NCBI GenBank assembly: GCA_020633435.1
Contig: JACKDP010000002.1
Coordinates: 820,001 to 884,000 of the forward strand
DNA from: Myxococcales bacterium
GTDB taxonomy: Bacteria; Myxococcota_A; Bradymonadia; UBA7976; UBA1532
DNA length: 64,000 bases
Direction: 5' to 3'
The notes beneath the pieces are model-generated. The model saw only the letters and a list, made by a program, of their open reading frames with translations, was not told the origin of the DNA and searched no databases. This document shows, one piece after another, positions 1 through 9,301 of this stretch (its first letter is position 1; every line of letters begins with the position of its first letter). The position numbers were made by a program, and so were the translations under genes.

Positions 1-48
1 GGATCCCGGGGAATGTCGGGCGCTGCGGGCCACCAGCCCGCCGGGATC

Positions 49-1254
49 TCAGCCAACGAGCTCGACCAGCTTGGCTTCGAAGATGGCAGGATCTTCGGCG
101 AGGGCGGCCAGCACGGCGTCGCCGGGGGTGCCCTCGATCTGGATGCGCGCGCAGGCCGCCCGCGCGCCGCTGAACACGATGTTCTCCATCTGCTGCACGT
201 TGATGCGGGCCTCGCGGAGCTGGGCGAGGATGCCCGCCAGGACGCCCACCTGATCGACGTGGCGCACGACCAGCATGTGCGTCGCGGGGGTGGAGGCGGC
301 CAGGTTCACGCAGTTGCGGACGGTGCCGAGGCGCGCCCACTCCAGGATGATGGCGCAGGTCTCGGAGGCGACGGCCTCCTGGGCCTGGGCGGTCGACGCG
401 CCGATGTGCGGGGTGCCGCTCACGCCGGGCAGCGCCGCCAGCGGCGACGTCCAGGGGCCGTCAGCGGCGGGCTCGTCCTGGAAGACGTCGAGGCCGGCGC
501 GGATGCCCTTCTCCTCGATGGCCCGGGCCAGCGCGACCTCGTCGACGATCTCGCCGCGGCTGGTGTTGATGAAGAGGGCGCCGGGGCGCAGGGCGTCGAA
601 GATGGCCGGGCCCACGAAGCCGCGGGTGGCGGGCGTGAGGGCCAGGTGCACCGTGAGGGCGTCGGCGGCCCGGGCCACGTCGACGGGGCTGTCGGCCCGG
701 GCGACCCCGAGCACGGCGGCGCGGCCCGGGGTGAGGCTCGGCGACCAGGCGATGACCTGCATCTCGAAGGCGAGGGCGCGGGCGATGACGGCGCGGCCGA
801 TGTCGCCGGTGCCCAGGACGCCCAAGGTGCGGCTCTTGAGGCCGAACCCCTTGGAATACTTCGACTTCTGCCAGTTGCCCGCCCGCAGGTCCGCGGTGGC
901 GTCGGCCACCCGGCGGTCGGCGTTGAGCAGGTGGGCGAAGGCCAGCTCCGCGGTCGCCACGGCGTTGGTGCCCGGGCAGTTCGTCACGAAGACGCCCCGG
1001 GCCGAGGCCGCCGGCAGGTCGATGGTGTTCACCCCGGCCCCCGCGCGGACGACGAGCTGCAGCGCGGGGCTGGCGGCCAGGGCGTCGGCGGTGACCTTGG
1101 TGGACCGCACGACGAGGACCTCGGGGGCCAGCTCGGCGATGGCGGCGGTGAGGGCAGGACCGGAGAGGCGCGCGTCGACGTGGACCTCGAGCCCGGCGGC
1201 TTGCAGCTCCAGGCGAGCGGCGTCCGGCATGGCGTCGGCGATCAGGATGCGCAT
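49..1254 (-). CDS. serA: D-3-phosphoglycerate dehydrogenase with C-terminal ACT domain
   Basis: Predicted to oxidise 3-phosphoglycerate to 3-phosphohydroxypyruvate with NAD, the first step of serine synthesis, in the cytoplasm. The 401-residue protein has the D-2-hydroxyacid dehydrogenase layout: a substrate-binding half, a Rossmann motif GTGDIG, the NTSRGEIVDE segment carrying the active-site Arg, and the TPHIGAST segment carrying the catalytic His. The last ~75 residues form an ACT domain (VVRHVDQVGVLAGIL), the usual serine-feedback site in this family. Start ATG at 1254 is preceded by GGGAGG seven bases upstream; the much longer open frame upstream is an antisense shadow. The gene lies 80 bases downstream of a large secreted-protein gene on the same strand. 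SerA is the best call; another 2-hydroxyacid dehydrogenase is possible, but the ACT tail favours SerA. Confidence 0.93.
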   Translation of the reverse strand: MRILIADAMPDAARLELQAAGLEVHVDARLSGPALTAAIAELAPEVLVVRSTKVTADALAASPALQLVVRAGAGVNTIDLPAASARGVFVTNCPGTNAVATAELAFAHLLNADRRVADATADLRAGNWQKSKYSKGFGLKSRTLGVLGTGDIGRAVIARALAFEMQVIAWSPSLTPGRAAVLGVARADSPVDVARAADALTVHLALTPATRGFVGPAIFDALRPGALFINTSRGEIVDEVALARAIEEKGIRAGLDVFQDEPAADGPWTSPLAALPGVSGTPHIGASTAQAQEAVASETCAIILEWARLGTVRNCVNLAASTPATHMLVVRHVDQVGVLAGILAQLREARINVQQMENIVFSGARAACARIQIEGTPGDAVLAALAEDPAIFEAKLVELVG

Positions 1255-1334
1255 CGGGGGGCCTCCCAGGTGGACCGCGGTATTCTGCGCGATCTGTGGC
1301 CCGGCGTCCCCCCCGAAGCGGGTGTTTTTTTCCG

Positions 1335-4259
1335 TCAGAAGCCGTCGCACTCCACGAGGTTCTCGTAGACCGGGTGGTTGGCGGCCTCCTTCTCGAGGAT
1401 GTAGTCCATGCACTCGCGGGCCGCGGGGGCCTGGCCGGCCAGGAAGGCGAGCCAGGCGGGGTTCATCTCGGGCTCGCCGGGGGACGCGCCGACGGTCCAC
1501 TCGAAGGTGCCGCCGCCCATGGGCTGGGAGTGGCAGCCCTCGCAGCCCAGGTTCATGCCGGGGGCCGCGACGCACTCGTTCTTGGGGCCCCAGGGGTTGC
1601 CGCAGGCGCCGGTGCCGTCGCCCTGGATGCACATGCTGAACTTGCCCCAGGGCGTGTTGTTGAGCTCCACCGGCCGGTCGCCGCCGCCGCCCGCGTTGCA
1701 GACGGGGTTGTAGATGAGCTCCAGGGGCGTGCCGTCCCGCGTCTCGGTGGCGTTCGGGGGCGGCGGCACCCAGAACGTGGCCCACTGGAAGTAGGAGCCG
1801 GCGCCGAAGTTCCCCGAGTTGCTCACCGCGACGTGCATGCCGACGAGGTAGTGCCGCGCCTCGCCGGGGGGCTGGTAGCTGTAGTAGTCGGCCAGGTTCG
1901 CGCCGGCGGGCAGGCGGCCCTCGGGCACGAAGAACGTCTTGATGACCCGCTTGCCGCTGGGCAGCTTCGGCATCCAGCCCGCCTGGGCGTTGTGGCAGTA
2001 GTGGGCGCGCGCCGCCATCTTGCACGGGTCGTAGTAGCCGCGGTCGTGGAAGGCGTAGTGCAGGGCCGGCTCGACCATGATGGCCTTCATCTGCACCGGC
2101 ATGTCGCGGGGATCGATGACCCAGCCGGGCTCGTCCTCATCCAGCCACCACACCGGCAGGATGGCGCTCAGGGGGCGGAAGCTCTCCCAGATGGGCAGGC
2201 CGAGGTACTGATCCACGTCCCACCAGGGCTCGTCGAACTCCACCTTGGTGCGGGTGACGTCCTGGAACTGGCACCAGGCCCAGAGGCGCAGGTCCTGCTG
2301 GCCGTTCAGATCGGCGCAGCTCTTGGGCTTCGTGGTGATCCAGCCGGTGCCGCCGGTGATGGGCAGGCGGGGGGCCTTCAGGGGCCGATCGGGGGTGAAG
2401 GGCGTCGGATCGGCGGGCGGGGGCGCGGGCGGATCGGCGCAGGGGGCGATCCACAGGCCCTGAGCGGTGTTCATGGGCTGCACCACGACCTCGCAGCCGC
2501 AGGTGTCCCCCTCGCCGAGGGCCTCGGCGGCCGTCTTGGCCACGTACGCCAGCCAGTCGTCGTAGCTGCGCTCGCCGTCGCGGGGCTCGATGCGCAGACG
2601 GGCGGTGCGGGCGCCGCGGCTGCGGCCCTCCAGGCGGGGCCAGGCCAGGTTCAGATCCAGGTTCAGCTCGCGGCCCGGATCGAACGTCTCGGCGGGCAGC
2701 GGCAGGAAGAAGCTGCCGTCCACGCCGCCGCGGGCCACGCTCGCGGCCACCAGCTCCGAGGGGCGCAGGTCGAGGCAGAGGTCGGGGCGCTCCTCGGCGT
2801 CCGCACCGTAGGCCCGGCCGAAGGCCACCGCGTCGCCGGGGGCCGCGTCCTGCAGCACCAGGCAGTGCTCGCCCCCCTCCGGCACCGGGCCGAGGCGGAC
2901 GAGGAGGGCCTCCGGGGTGCTCTCGGGGCTCACGCGGCCGCGCACCGGGCCGAAGCGGACGACGCCGTCGGTGGGCAGGCGCTCGCCGACGATGCGCACC
3001 AGGTCGCCCTCGCCGAGGGCGCGGGGCGGGTTGCCGGCGGCGTCGGTCAGGCCCGCGACGATGGGGCCGGGGACGGGGTCGCAGGCCTCGGCGCCGGCGA
3101 CGAAGCCGGGCGCCGGGAAGGGCCCGGCGGGCGCCGGGAAGCCCCGCTTGAGGAAGCGGCTCAGGTGGCTGGCGTCGGCGGCGTCCACCACCCCGTCGCC
3201 GTTCACGTCGGCGGTGACGGCGCAGGCGGCCGCCGGGCCGCGGCCCCCGAGCCAGTTCTGCAACAGCTTGAGATCATTGAGGTCGACGTCGAGGTCCAGG
3301 TCCAGGTCGCCGCGGACGACGGGGCGGCCGCCGACGACGAACGTCTGCGGCAGGGCGTGGCCGCGGGCCAGCGTCAGGTCGAGGCCGGCGACGGCGCCCG
3401 CGGGCAGCGGGGGGATCTGCAGCGTGACGGCGTTGGGGCCGACGCGCAGCAGCTCGGCCGGCTCGCCGCCGATGGTGGCGCCGGTGGTCCGCTCCAGGGC
3501 GTCGCCGCCGAGGGTCAGGATGGTGCCGGTGCTCGGGAGGATGGCCTGATCGACGCAGGCGACGTCCGGGGGCGGATCGAAGAGGGTGGAGAACCAGGGG
3601 GCGCTGAAGCGGGCCTCCGCGGGGCCCTCGGCGACGGCGCTGGCGGCGGCGAGGCCGGCGCTGCCCTTGGGCTCGAGGTCGGTGCCATCGACGGGCACGG
3701 CCAGCACCGGCTCCAGGCCGTTCTCGGTGACGATGGCCGTGTGGGCCACCCCCGACGCCCGCCAGAGGCGCAGCGTCACGGGCAGCTCGACGGGCACCGC
3801 CTCGCTGTCGAGGGCCGAGGCCGGGCCGCCCTCCATGGCGCGGAACGCCGCGCGGACGGTCACGTCGCCGTCCAGATCGCGCTGGGCGATGACGCGCAGC
3901 ATGGCCGCCTCGGGCCGGCGGGGGTCGCGGCTGAGGACGAGGCCCGCCTCGGCGCCCGGGTCGAGCTCGTCGAGGGTGGCCTCCACCTCGAAGGTGTGGT
4001 CGGCGCCCTGGAAGAGGCCCTGGAAGTCGTCGCGCAGCGGGGTGAAGCCCGCGCTCTCGACGCAGACGGCCACCTCGGCGCCGTCGGGCGGGCCCTCGGG
4101 GCGGGACGCGCCGAAGCTGTCCACGCCCACGGTCTGGGCCTGCCAGGGAGGGACCGCCTCGGGATCGAAGCAGGGAGACTGGGCGTGGCCAGCGGCCGCG
4201 GCCAGGAGGGTGGGCGCCACGAGGGCGAGGGTCGACAGACGACGACGAGCGCGAGACAT
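1335..4259 (-). CDS. Secreted multidomain protein with TIG-like and dockerin-like segments and a C-terminal CxxCH motif
   Basis: 974 residues starting with a Sec signal peptide (MSRARRRLSTLALVAPTLLA, then A-x-A before QSPCF). The N-terminal third looks like a beta-rich concanavalin/laminin-G-type region. Next come IPT/TIG-like segments around DNA-unrelated 'GATIGGEPAELLRVGPNAV' and a pair of calcium-loop helices (DLDLDLDVDLNDLKLLQNWL and DVNGDGVVDAADASHLSRFL) that match dockerin type I/EF-hand spacing. The last ~300 residues are rich in Trp, Tyr and Cys and include CEGCHSQPMGG, a c-type haem attachment motif, and AHYCHN. Seen: signal peptide, calcium loops, one CxxCH. Inferred: an exported, possibly haem-binding protein. 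No family is recognised for the C-terminal part and no cohesin partner is in the window. It is divergent from the sulfatase-like gene. Confidence 0.85.
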   Translation of the reverse strand: MSRARRRLSTLALVAPTLLAAAAGHAQSPCFDPEAVPPWQAQTVGVDSFGASRPEGPPDGAEVAVCVESAGFTPLRDDFQGLFQGADHTFEVEATLDELDPGAEAGLVLSRDPRRPEAAMLRVIAQRDLDGDVTVRAAFRAMEGGPASALDSEAVPVELPVTLRLWRASGVAHTAIVTENGLEPVLAVPVDGTDLEPKGSAGLAAASAVAEGPAEARFSAPWFSTLFDPPPDVACVDQAILPSTGTILTLGGDALERTTGATIGGEPAELLRVGPNAVTLQIPPLPAGAVAGLDLTLARGHALPQTFVVGGRPVVRGDLDLDLDVDLNDLKLLQNWLGGRGPAAACAVTADVNGDGVVDAADASHLSRFLKRGFPAPAGPFPAPGFVAGAEACDPVPGPIVAGLTDAAGNPPRALGEGDLVRIVGERLPTDGVVRFGPVRGRVSPESTPEALLVRLGPVPEGGEHCLVLQDAAPGDAVAFGRAYGADAEERPDLCLDLRPSELVAASVARGGVDGSFFLPLPAETFDPGRELNLDLNLAWPRLEGRSRGARTARLRIEPRDGERSYDDWLAYVAKTAAEALGEGDTCGCEVVVQPMNTAQGLWIAPCADPPAPPPADPTPFTPDRPLKAPRLPITGGTGWITTKPKSCADLNGQQDLRLWAWCQFQDVTRTKVEFDEPWWDVDQYLGLPIWESFRPLSAILPVWWLDEDEPGWVIDPRDMPVQMKAIMVEPALHYAFHDRGYYDPCKMAARAHYCHNAQAGWMPKLPSGKRVIKTFFVPEGRLPAGANLADYYSYQPPGEARHYLVGMHVAVSNSGNFGAGSYFQWATFWVPPPPNATETRDGTPLELIYNPVCNAGGGGDRPVELNNTPWGKFSMCIQGDGTGACGNPWGPKNECVAAPGMNLGCEGCHSQPMGGGTFEWTVGASPGEPEMNPAWLAFLAGQAPAARECMDYILEKEAANHPVYENLVECDGF

Positions 4260-4332
4260 GGGCAGATCCGATGGCTGGTGGACCGGCGATGGCCGGCTTC
4301 ACTGGCTCCCTTCGCGGTCGCGCCCTGGGATC

Positions 4333-4364
4333 TTTCGCGGGCCGTGTCCTTTTTTTCGCGGGCC
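4333..4364. promoter_or_regulatory. Pair of 11-bp direct repeats in divergent intergenic region
   Basis: TTTCGCGGGCC occurs at 4333-4343 and again at 4354-4364, exactly 21 bases apart (two helical turns), inside the 167-base gap between divergent genes. A short T run lies just before the second copy. The spacing and position suit a regulator binding the same DNA face, but no adjacent regulator gene is present, so function is inferred only. Confidence 0.3.
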
Positions 4365-4426
4365 CGGGAGCTTGACGGCGGCCAGCCGTTGGTCGAGCCT
4401 GCGCCGTTTCGCGCGAGGAGGCTTGG

Positions 4427-6628
4427 ATGCTCGACGACCCCGGCGCCGGCCGGCGCTTCTGGACGCTGCTGCGGGCCATGCTGTGGCTGGCCGGGGCCCT
4501 CTTCGCCAAGGCGCTCGTGGGCCTCGTCCTCTCCACCCGCTCCCATGGCGATGACTTCACCGAGATCGCGACGGGGCAGTTCCTGGGCACGCTGATCATG
4601 TTCCAGGTGCGCGTCATCCCCGCGTACCTGGTGGTGGCGCTGGCCTACGCGGTGCTGCTCTTCCCCTTCCTGCAGGGGCGGCCGACGCTGGTGGCGGCGG
4701 CCCGCAAGCGGCCCGGGGCGCGGGCGCGGCTCAAGGCGCTGGGCCTGGTGGCGGGGGCGTCGGTGGTGCTGGGGGTGCTCTCCGTCGGGCCGTTCTTCAC
4801 CCGCAACCCGGGGCTGCTCGACGGCCTGGCGCGCAAGATGGGCGGGCGCTTCGACTGGTACGCGCTGCACCGCTGGCACCTGCTGGACGCGGCCACCATC
4901 GCCTTCGGCGTCGTGGTGCTGATCGCCGCGCTGTTCTACGGGCTGCGATGGTGGCGGCTGCGGCCGCGGGGGGCCTGGCAGGCCCTCTGGATCGCGCCGC
5001 TGCTGGTGCTGGCCGGGGGCGCGGCCTTCGCCCTGCGCTCGACGCCGGCCCCGCCGGCGGCCGCCGACACCCCGCCCAACGTCCTCATCATCGCCAGCGA
5101 CAGCCTGCGCTACGACCGCCTGGGCGTGCACGGCCACGACCGCGACGTCAGCCCCCACATCGACGCCTTCGCCCGGCAGGCCGTGGACTTCCAGCAGATG
5201 CACGTCGCGACGGCGAGCACGCTGGAGTCGTGGGTGACGCTCATGAGCAGCCGCCTGCCCCCCAACCACGGCGTGCGCTACATGTACCTGCGCAAGGAGC
5301 AGGCCGAGGCCGCCTCGAAGCTGCCCGACATGCTCCCCCGCCTGCTCAACGCCGCGGGCTACGCCACCATCGCCTCGTCCAACTGGGCCGGGAACTGCTT
5401 CGCGCTGGTCGACGTGGGCTTCACCCACAACCTGGTCAGCGACACCCAGAACTTCGACGCGTTCATCATGGAGACGACCATCTGGACGCACCTCATCTTC
5501 CCGCTCTACTTCTCCAATGATTTCGGCGAGATGCTGCTGCCGGAGGCCACCCGGACGACCAAGTACCTGCGGCCGTCGGTGCTGGTGGACAAGCTCTTCG
5601 ATCAGGTGGACGACGCCACCCGGGCGGGCCAGCCCTTCTTCGGGCTGCTCTTCTTCAGCACCACCCACCTGCCCTACACGGCGAGCTACCCCTTCAACGT
5701 GAAGTACGTCGACCCGGCGTACCACGGCCAGCACCAGTACGAGATCGAGGTCACGGTGCACGACCTCATCACGACGGGCTTCGATCCCGACCTGCCCGCC
5801 GACACCATCCAGCACATCCGCGACCTGTACGATGGCACCGTCTCGGAGTTCGATCACTACGTGGGCGAGACGCTGCGGCGCCTGGACGAGCGCGGCCTGG
5901 CCGACAACACCATCGTCATCATCACCTCCGACCACGGCGAGGACCTGTACGACCCGGGCAGCACCCTCGGCCATGGGACGAACTTCCTGGGCGGCGACCA
6001 GAGCACGCGCATCCCGTTCTTCCTGCGGGCCCCGGGGCTGAAGCCCGGCGTCTTCACCCCGCTGGTGCGCAACCTGGACGTGGGGCCGACGCTGCTCGCG
6101 CTGCTGGGCCTCTCGGCGCCCGCTTCCTGGACGGGGGTGGATCTGACGCCGGGGCTGCGCGGCGAGGTGGCCGACTTCGACCTGCTGGCCTTCGCGGAGA
6201 CCTGCTACCTGTTCTTCCCCAAGAGCAAGGCCCTGCGCGATCTGAGCGACGCCGAGCGGGCGCGGGTGCTGGACTCGTCGGACGCGCGCAAGACCCTGAA
6301 GATCGACAAGAGCTTCAACAACAACATGGTGCTGCGGGCCGACCTGCACGACACCGTCCTGGCCACCAAGGACCGGATGGTGCGCACGCCGCGCTGGAAG
6401 CTCATCCACATCCCCGCGCAGGGCGAGCCCATCTACCGGCTCTACGACATGCAGGCGGATCCCGGCCAGACCCACGATCTCTCGGGGGCGGGGCTCGCGG
6501 TCATGCCCCGGCTCATCGAGAAGCTGGACGCCTACTGGCGGGGCGAGGGCGCCCAGCAGCGCTGGCCGCGGGCCTGGGACGCGGAGGGCGCGAACCCTGG
6601 GGGCGACATGCGCATCCCGATGGAGTAG
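4427..6628 (+). CDS. Membrane-anchored sulfatase / LTA-synthase-like alkaline phosphatase-superfamily enzyme
   Basis: 733 residues. About four to five N-terminal hydrophobic segments (within residues ~12-210) precede a large extracytoplasmic catalytic domain, the layout of LtaS, OpgB and EptA-type phosphotransferases and some sulfatases. Metal-site motifs are visible: NVLIIASDSLRYDRLG near residue 220, the nucleophile region TASTLESWVTLMSSRLP with Thr near residue 265, and TSDHGEDLYDPG with GHGTN near residue 503. The nucleophile box reads T-L-E-S where many relatives have T-x-P-S; there is no C-x-P-S-R, so formylglycine maturation is not expected here. An AGGAG at 4416-4420 supports the start. 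It may move or hydrolyse phospho- or sulfo-groups on envelope glycans or lipids; the substrate cannot be read from sequence. Confidence 0.85.
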   Translation: MLDDPGAGRRFWTLLRAMLWLAGALFAKALVGLVLSTRSHGDDFTEIATGQFLGTLIMFQVRVIPAYLVVALAYAVLLFPFLQGRPTLVAAARKRPGARARLKALGLVAGASVVLGVLSVGPFFTRNPGLLDGLARKMGGRFDWYALHRWHLLDAATIAFGVVVLIAALFYGLRWWRLRPRGAWQALWIAPLLVLAGGAAFALRSTPAPPAAADTPPNVLIIASDSLRYDRLGVHGHDRDVSPHIDAFARQAVDFQQMHVATASTLESWVTLMSSRLPPNHGVRYMYLRKEQAEAASKLPDMLPRLLNAAGYATIASSNWAGNCFALVDVGFTHNLVSDTQNFDAFIMETTIWTHLIFPLYFSNDFGEMLLPEATRTTKYLRPSVLVDKLFDQVDDATRAGQPFFGLLFFSTTHLPYTASYPFNVKYVDPAYHGQHQYEIEVTVHDLITTGFDPDLPADTIQHIRDLYDGTVSEFDHYVGETLRRLDERGLADNTIVIITSDHGEDLYDPGSTLGHGTNFLGGDQSTRIPFFLRAPGLKPGVFTPLVRNLDVGPTLLALLGLSAPASWTGVDLTPGLRGEVADFDLLAFAETCYLFFPKSKALRDLSDAERARVLDSSDARKTLKIDKSFNNNMVLRADLHDTVLATKDRMVRTPRWKLIHIPAQGEPIYRLYDMQADPGQTHDLSGAGLAVMPRLIEKLDAYWRGEGAQQRWPRAWDAEGANPGGDMRIPME

Positions 6629-6649
6629 AATGTCGCGCCCCACAAGGCT

Positions 6650-6678
6650 TTGTGCCATCGGGGCGCTGATCTTATCGT
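6650..6678 (+). promoter_or_regulatory. Predicted sigma-70-type promoter of the L,D-transpeptidase gene
   Basis: TTGTGC (6650-6655), a 17-base spacer and TATCGT (6673-6678) end eight bases before the ATG at 6687. No Shine-Dalgarno is visible, so the transcript would begin at or next to the start codon (leaderless). Pattern-based prediction only. Confidence 0.4.
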
Positions 6679-6686
6679 GAGCCGCC

Positions 6687-8879
6687 ATGCGAACCGTGTC
6701 GATGTCCCTGCTGCTCCTCGCGCTGACCGCCTGCCAGAGCCGGTCGGCCGCCGATCCCGAGACGCCGCCGGCCGCGGGGGCCGCCGCGGCCGCCAGCGCC
6801 GGGGCCCCCGGGTCCGGCCCCGCCCGGGTGATCCTGCCGGCCCTCGGGGATCCGGCCCCCCGGGCCGCCGGGGCGGCGGCCGCGTCCGTGGCCGCGCCGG
6901 CGGAGGTCGCGAAGCCCGGCGTGGCCTGGGACGCCGCCGGCGACATCCCCGAGGCGGACCGCGTGCTGCTGGTGGTGGACGGCGAGGAGCGCATCCTGAC
7001 CCGGGAGCAGGCCCAGGACGCCGGCTACGAGCTCGTCAGCCTGCGCGATGACTGGGTGCCGTACATCTTCGAGCCCATGCACGACGCCGAGGGCAACGAG
7101 CTGCCCAACCGCTACCGCCGCATCTTCGTGGGCCTGGCCAACGACAAGATGGACGGGGACGGCCGGCCGCTGAACGACGACGAGGACAACTACCTGGAAG
7201 TCTTCGGGATTCCGCCCGCCATCGGCATCATCCACAAGCGGTTCGTCGAGGACGACGCCAAGGCCTGCCACAAGGCCATCGACTACGATCTCATCAGCCG
7301 GCACGACCGCGTGGTGCAGCGCAGCGGTCGCTCGTCGCGCAAGTACGCCCGCGAGCTGGCGAAGCACAAGAAGAAGGTCGACGAGGCGATGGAGGAGACG
7401 GGCGCCGCCGACCTGGCGGCGCTGCGCAAGGCGAAGCCCAAGCTGGCGGAGTCCATCGACTTCGTGCGCAAGGCCGGCGAGCAGCACCTCATCCTCACCG
7501 AGGTGGAGAAGCGCCTCGACTGCGACGACCACAACCACCCGCGCTACAAGCACAAGCCCGGCGAGCTGGACCAGGGCCTGCGCCTCGCGCTGCGCCGGTT
7601 CCAGCGCAAGCACAAGATCTACGAGCACACGAACCTGCGCGGCGAGACGATGAAGATGCTCGGCATGCCGCCGGTGCAGACCAACTTCCTGGATCTCGAG
7701 CGGGCCATGACGGAGCGCGTCGTGGGCGCCACCGGCGTGCTGGAGGACGGCACGTTCCCGGGCAAGAAGGTGCCGACGTACACCGGCGCCGACGGCAAGG
7801 AGCACCCGCTGCGCAACCTGGTCAAGGAGTTCACGGACGCGGCGATGACGCAGATCGGCATCGACACACCCGAGAAGGCCCTGGCGTTCATGAAGCGGCG
7901 CCAGCCCCATGACTTCCGCTGGCTGGTGGCCGCGGTGCGCTTCCCGCCCAAGCCCGAGTACTACCTGCCCCATATGGAGCTGGAGGTGGAGATCGATCGC
8001 GGCGACGTCTTCTACGACCCGCCGTGGACGGAGGAGGGCGACAAGCGCAAGCAGTACCGCAAGCGGCTGCCGAAGTACTCGCTCTACACCACCTACCGCG
8101 ACCAGAAGATCCGCCTGGTGTACTGGCCCACGACCATCGGCGGCTGGCGCGCCGAGGTGGCCAAGAACGGCTACGAGTACTACGCCTACAAGCAGTCGTA
8201 CGTGGGCGACCGCATCATCAAGCAGATCATCGCGGGCCCCACCTGGGTGCCCCCGGAGACGACGCCCCTGGGGGCGCTGGCGAAGCGGCGCTACATCAAC
8301 GGCAAGAGCCAGGGCGTCGTGAACTACGGCGAGATGGGCCCGGGCTACCTGTCGGCCTACGGGCTGGTGGCGGGCTACTTCACCACCCGCAACGGCGGTG
8401 ACCAGGGCATCCGCGTGCACGGCTCCTCGGACTACATGTCCATCCTGAGCCCGGAGCGGTACAGCCACGGCTGCCACCGCCTGATGAACCACCACGCGGT
8501 GCGGCTGTACGGGCACATCCTCCGCCACCGGAAGCTCACGGTGGACGGCGACATCGAGATGAACCACAACCGCCAGTTCTACTGGGAGGGCGAGGTCTAC
8601 CATGTGCGCCTGCCCAGCCGCGGGTTCCGCTACACCCTCGATCCGCCGCTGCCGGTGACGGTGCTGGAGGGCAACCTGCGCGGGGGCCGCCGCAAGCCCA
8701 TCGAGGGCCTGGTGAAGATCCCCGACAAGCGCTACCCGAAGGACGAGGAGGAGGAGGGCGACGGCGAGGACGCGCCCCCCGGCAGCCAGCCCGCCGCGCC
8801 CATCAACCCGGATCTGCGGCCCGCCGCTCCGGCGCCGGCCCTGCCCGCCCCCACCACCCGCAAGGACAAGGACGCATGA
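6687..8879 (+). CDS. L,D-transpeptidase (YkuD) family lipoprotein
   Basis: 730 residues with a lipoprotein signal (hydrophobic stretch then LTAC), so probably membrane-anchored and periplasmic. An Ala/Pro-rich linker follows. The middle has a peptidoglycan-binding-like helix (GLRLALRRFQRKHKIYEHTN, near residue 300). The catalytic YkuD motif is HGSSD near residue 577 followed by YSHGCHRL, with the nucleophile Cys near residue 596. Family role: forming or editing peptidoglycan cross-links or attaching proteins to the wall through the Cys acyl-enzyme. The C-terminal ~60 residues are acidic then Pro/Ala-rich and probably disordered. The gene is far longer than a minimal L,D-transpeptidase (about 300 residues). 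Its stop overlaps the next start (ATGA), so the PEGA protein is translationally coupled. Confidence 0.9.
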   Translation: MRTVSMSLLLLALTACQSRSAADPETPPAAGAAAAASAGAPGSGPARVILPALGDPAPRAAGAAAASVAAPAEVAKPGVAWDAAGDIPEADRVLLVVDGEERILTREQAQDAGYELVSLRDDWVPYIFEPMHDAEGNELPNRYRRIFVGLANDKMDGDGRPLNDDEDNYLEVFGIPPAIGIIHKRFVEDDAKACHKAIDYDLISRHDRVVQRSGRSSRKYARELAKHKKKVDEAMEETGAADLAALRKAKPKLAESIDFVRKAGEQHLILTEVEKRLDCDDHNHPRYKHKPGELDQGLRLALRRFQRKHKIYEHTNLRGETMKMLGMPPVQTNFLDLERAMTERVVGATGVLEDGTFPGKKVPTYTGADGKEHPLRNLVKEFTDAAMTQIGIDTPEKALAFMKRRQPHDFRWLVAAVRFPPKPEYYLPHMELEVEIDRGDVFYDPPWTEEGDKRKQYRKRLPKYSLYTTYRDQKIRLVYWPTTIGGWRAEVAKNGYEYYAYKQSYVGDRIIKQIIAGPTWVPPETTPLGALAKRRYINGKSQGVVNYGEMGPGYLSAYGLVAGYFTTRNGGDQGIRVHGSSDYMSILSPERYSHGCHRLMNHHAVRLYGHILRHRKLTVDGDIEMNHNRQFYWEGEVYHVRLPSRGFRYTLDPPLPVTVLEGNLRGGRRKPIEGLVKIPDKRYPKDEEEEGDGEDAPPGSQPAAPINPDLRPAAPAPALPAPTTRKDKDA

Positions 8880-9301
8880 GACTCCTGCTCGCCCTGCTGC
8901 TGCTGCTGCTGGTGCCCATGGCCGTCACCGCCCAGGACGCGGGGGTGGACGACGACGACGAGGCCGCGGCCGACGCCGGCACCACGAAGGCGGCCGTGCA
9001 GCACGTGAAGCTGACGTTCACCAGCTCGCCCTCGGGGGCCGAGGTCTGGTACGGCAAGAAGCTGCTGGGCACGACGCCGGTGAACGTGACGCGCCGCAAG
9101 GACAGCGGCCCCGTCGACGTAGTGTTCAAGCTGGGCGGCTACCTGAAGGTGAACAGCCGCGGCTACACCTGGGCCGACGACAAGATCCACGCGAAGATGA
9201 CCCCCGTCGACAAGGCCAACACCCTGCTCGGCTTCAAGAAGCCCCTCGAGACCAGCCCCGATGAAGAGGGCGCCGATCTCGACGAGGACGACGCCCGCTA
9301 G
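8876..9301 (+). CDS. Small exported PEGA-domain protein
   Basis: 141 residues: a signal peptide ending in VTAQDA, an Asp/Ala-rich segment, then a single PEGA-type beta domain (FTSSPSGAEVWYGKKLLGTT followed by PVNVT and GGYL). PEGA domains are common on bacterial surface proteins and are often found with wall enzymes. It is coupled to the L,D-transpeptidase by a 4-base overlap, so it probably helps position or attach that enzyme's product; this is inference. The acidic C-terminus is unstructured. Its stop codon interlocks with the stop of the converging gene on a shared CTAG. Confidence 0.82.
   Translation: MRLLLALLLLLLVPMAVTAQDAGVDDDDEAAADAGTTKAAVQHVKLTFTSSPSGAEVWYGKKLLGTTPVNVTRRKDSGPVDVVFKLGGYLKVNSRGYTWADDKIHAKMTPVDKANTLLGFKKPLETSPDEEGADLDEDDAR

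Noticed and set aside
1326..1332. T run after a short GC stem as an intrinsic terminator on the plus strand
   Set aside because: The stem is only about four pairs and no plus-strand gene ends here; the genes on both sides are on the minus strand.
4427..6628. Calling the enzyme a classical formylglycine sulfatase served by the SUMF1 proteins
   Set aside because: The nucleophile box is T-L-E-S, without C-x-P-S-R or S-x-P-S-R, and the membrane layout fits LtaS/EptA-type enzymes as well.
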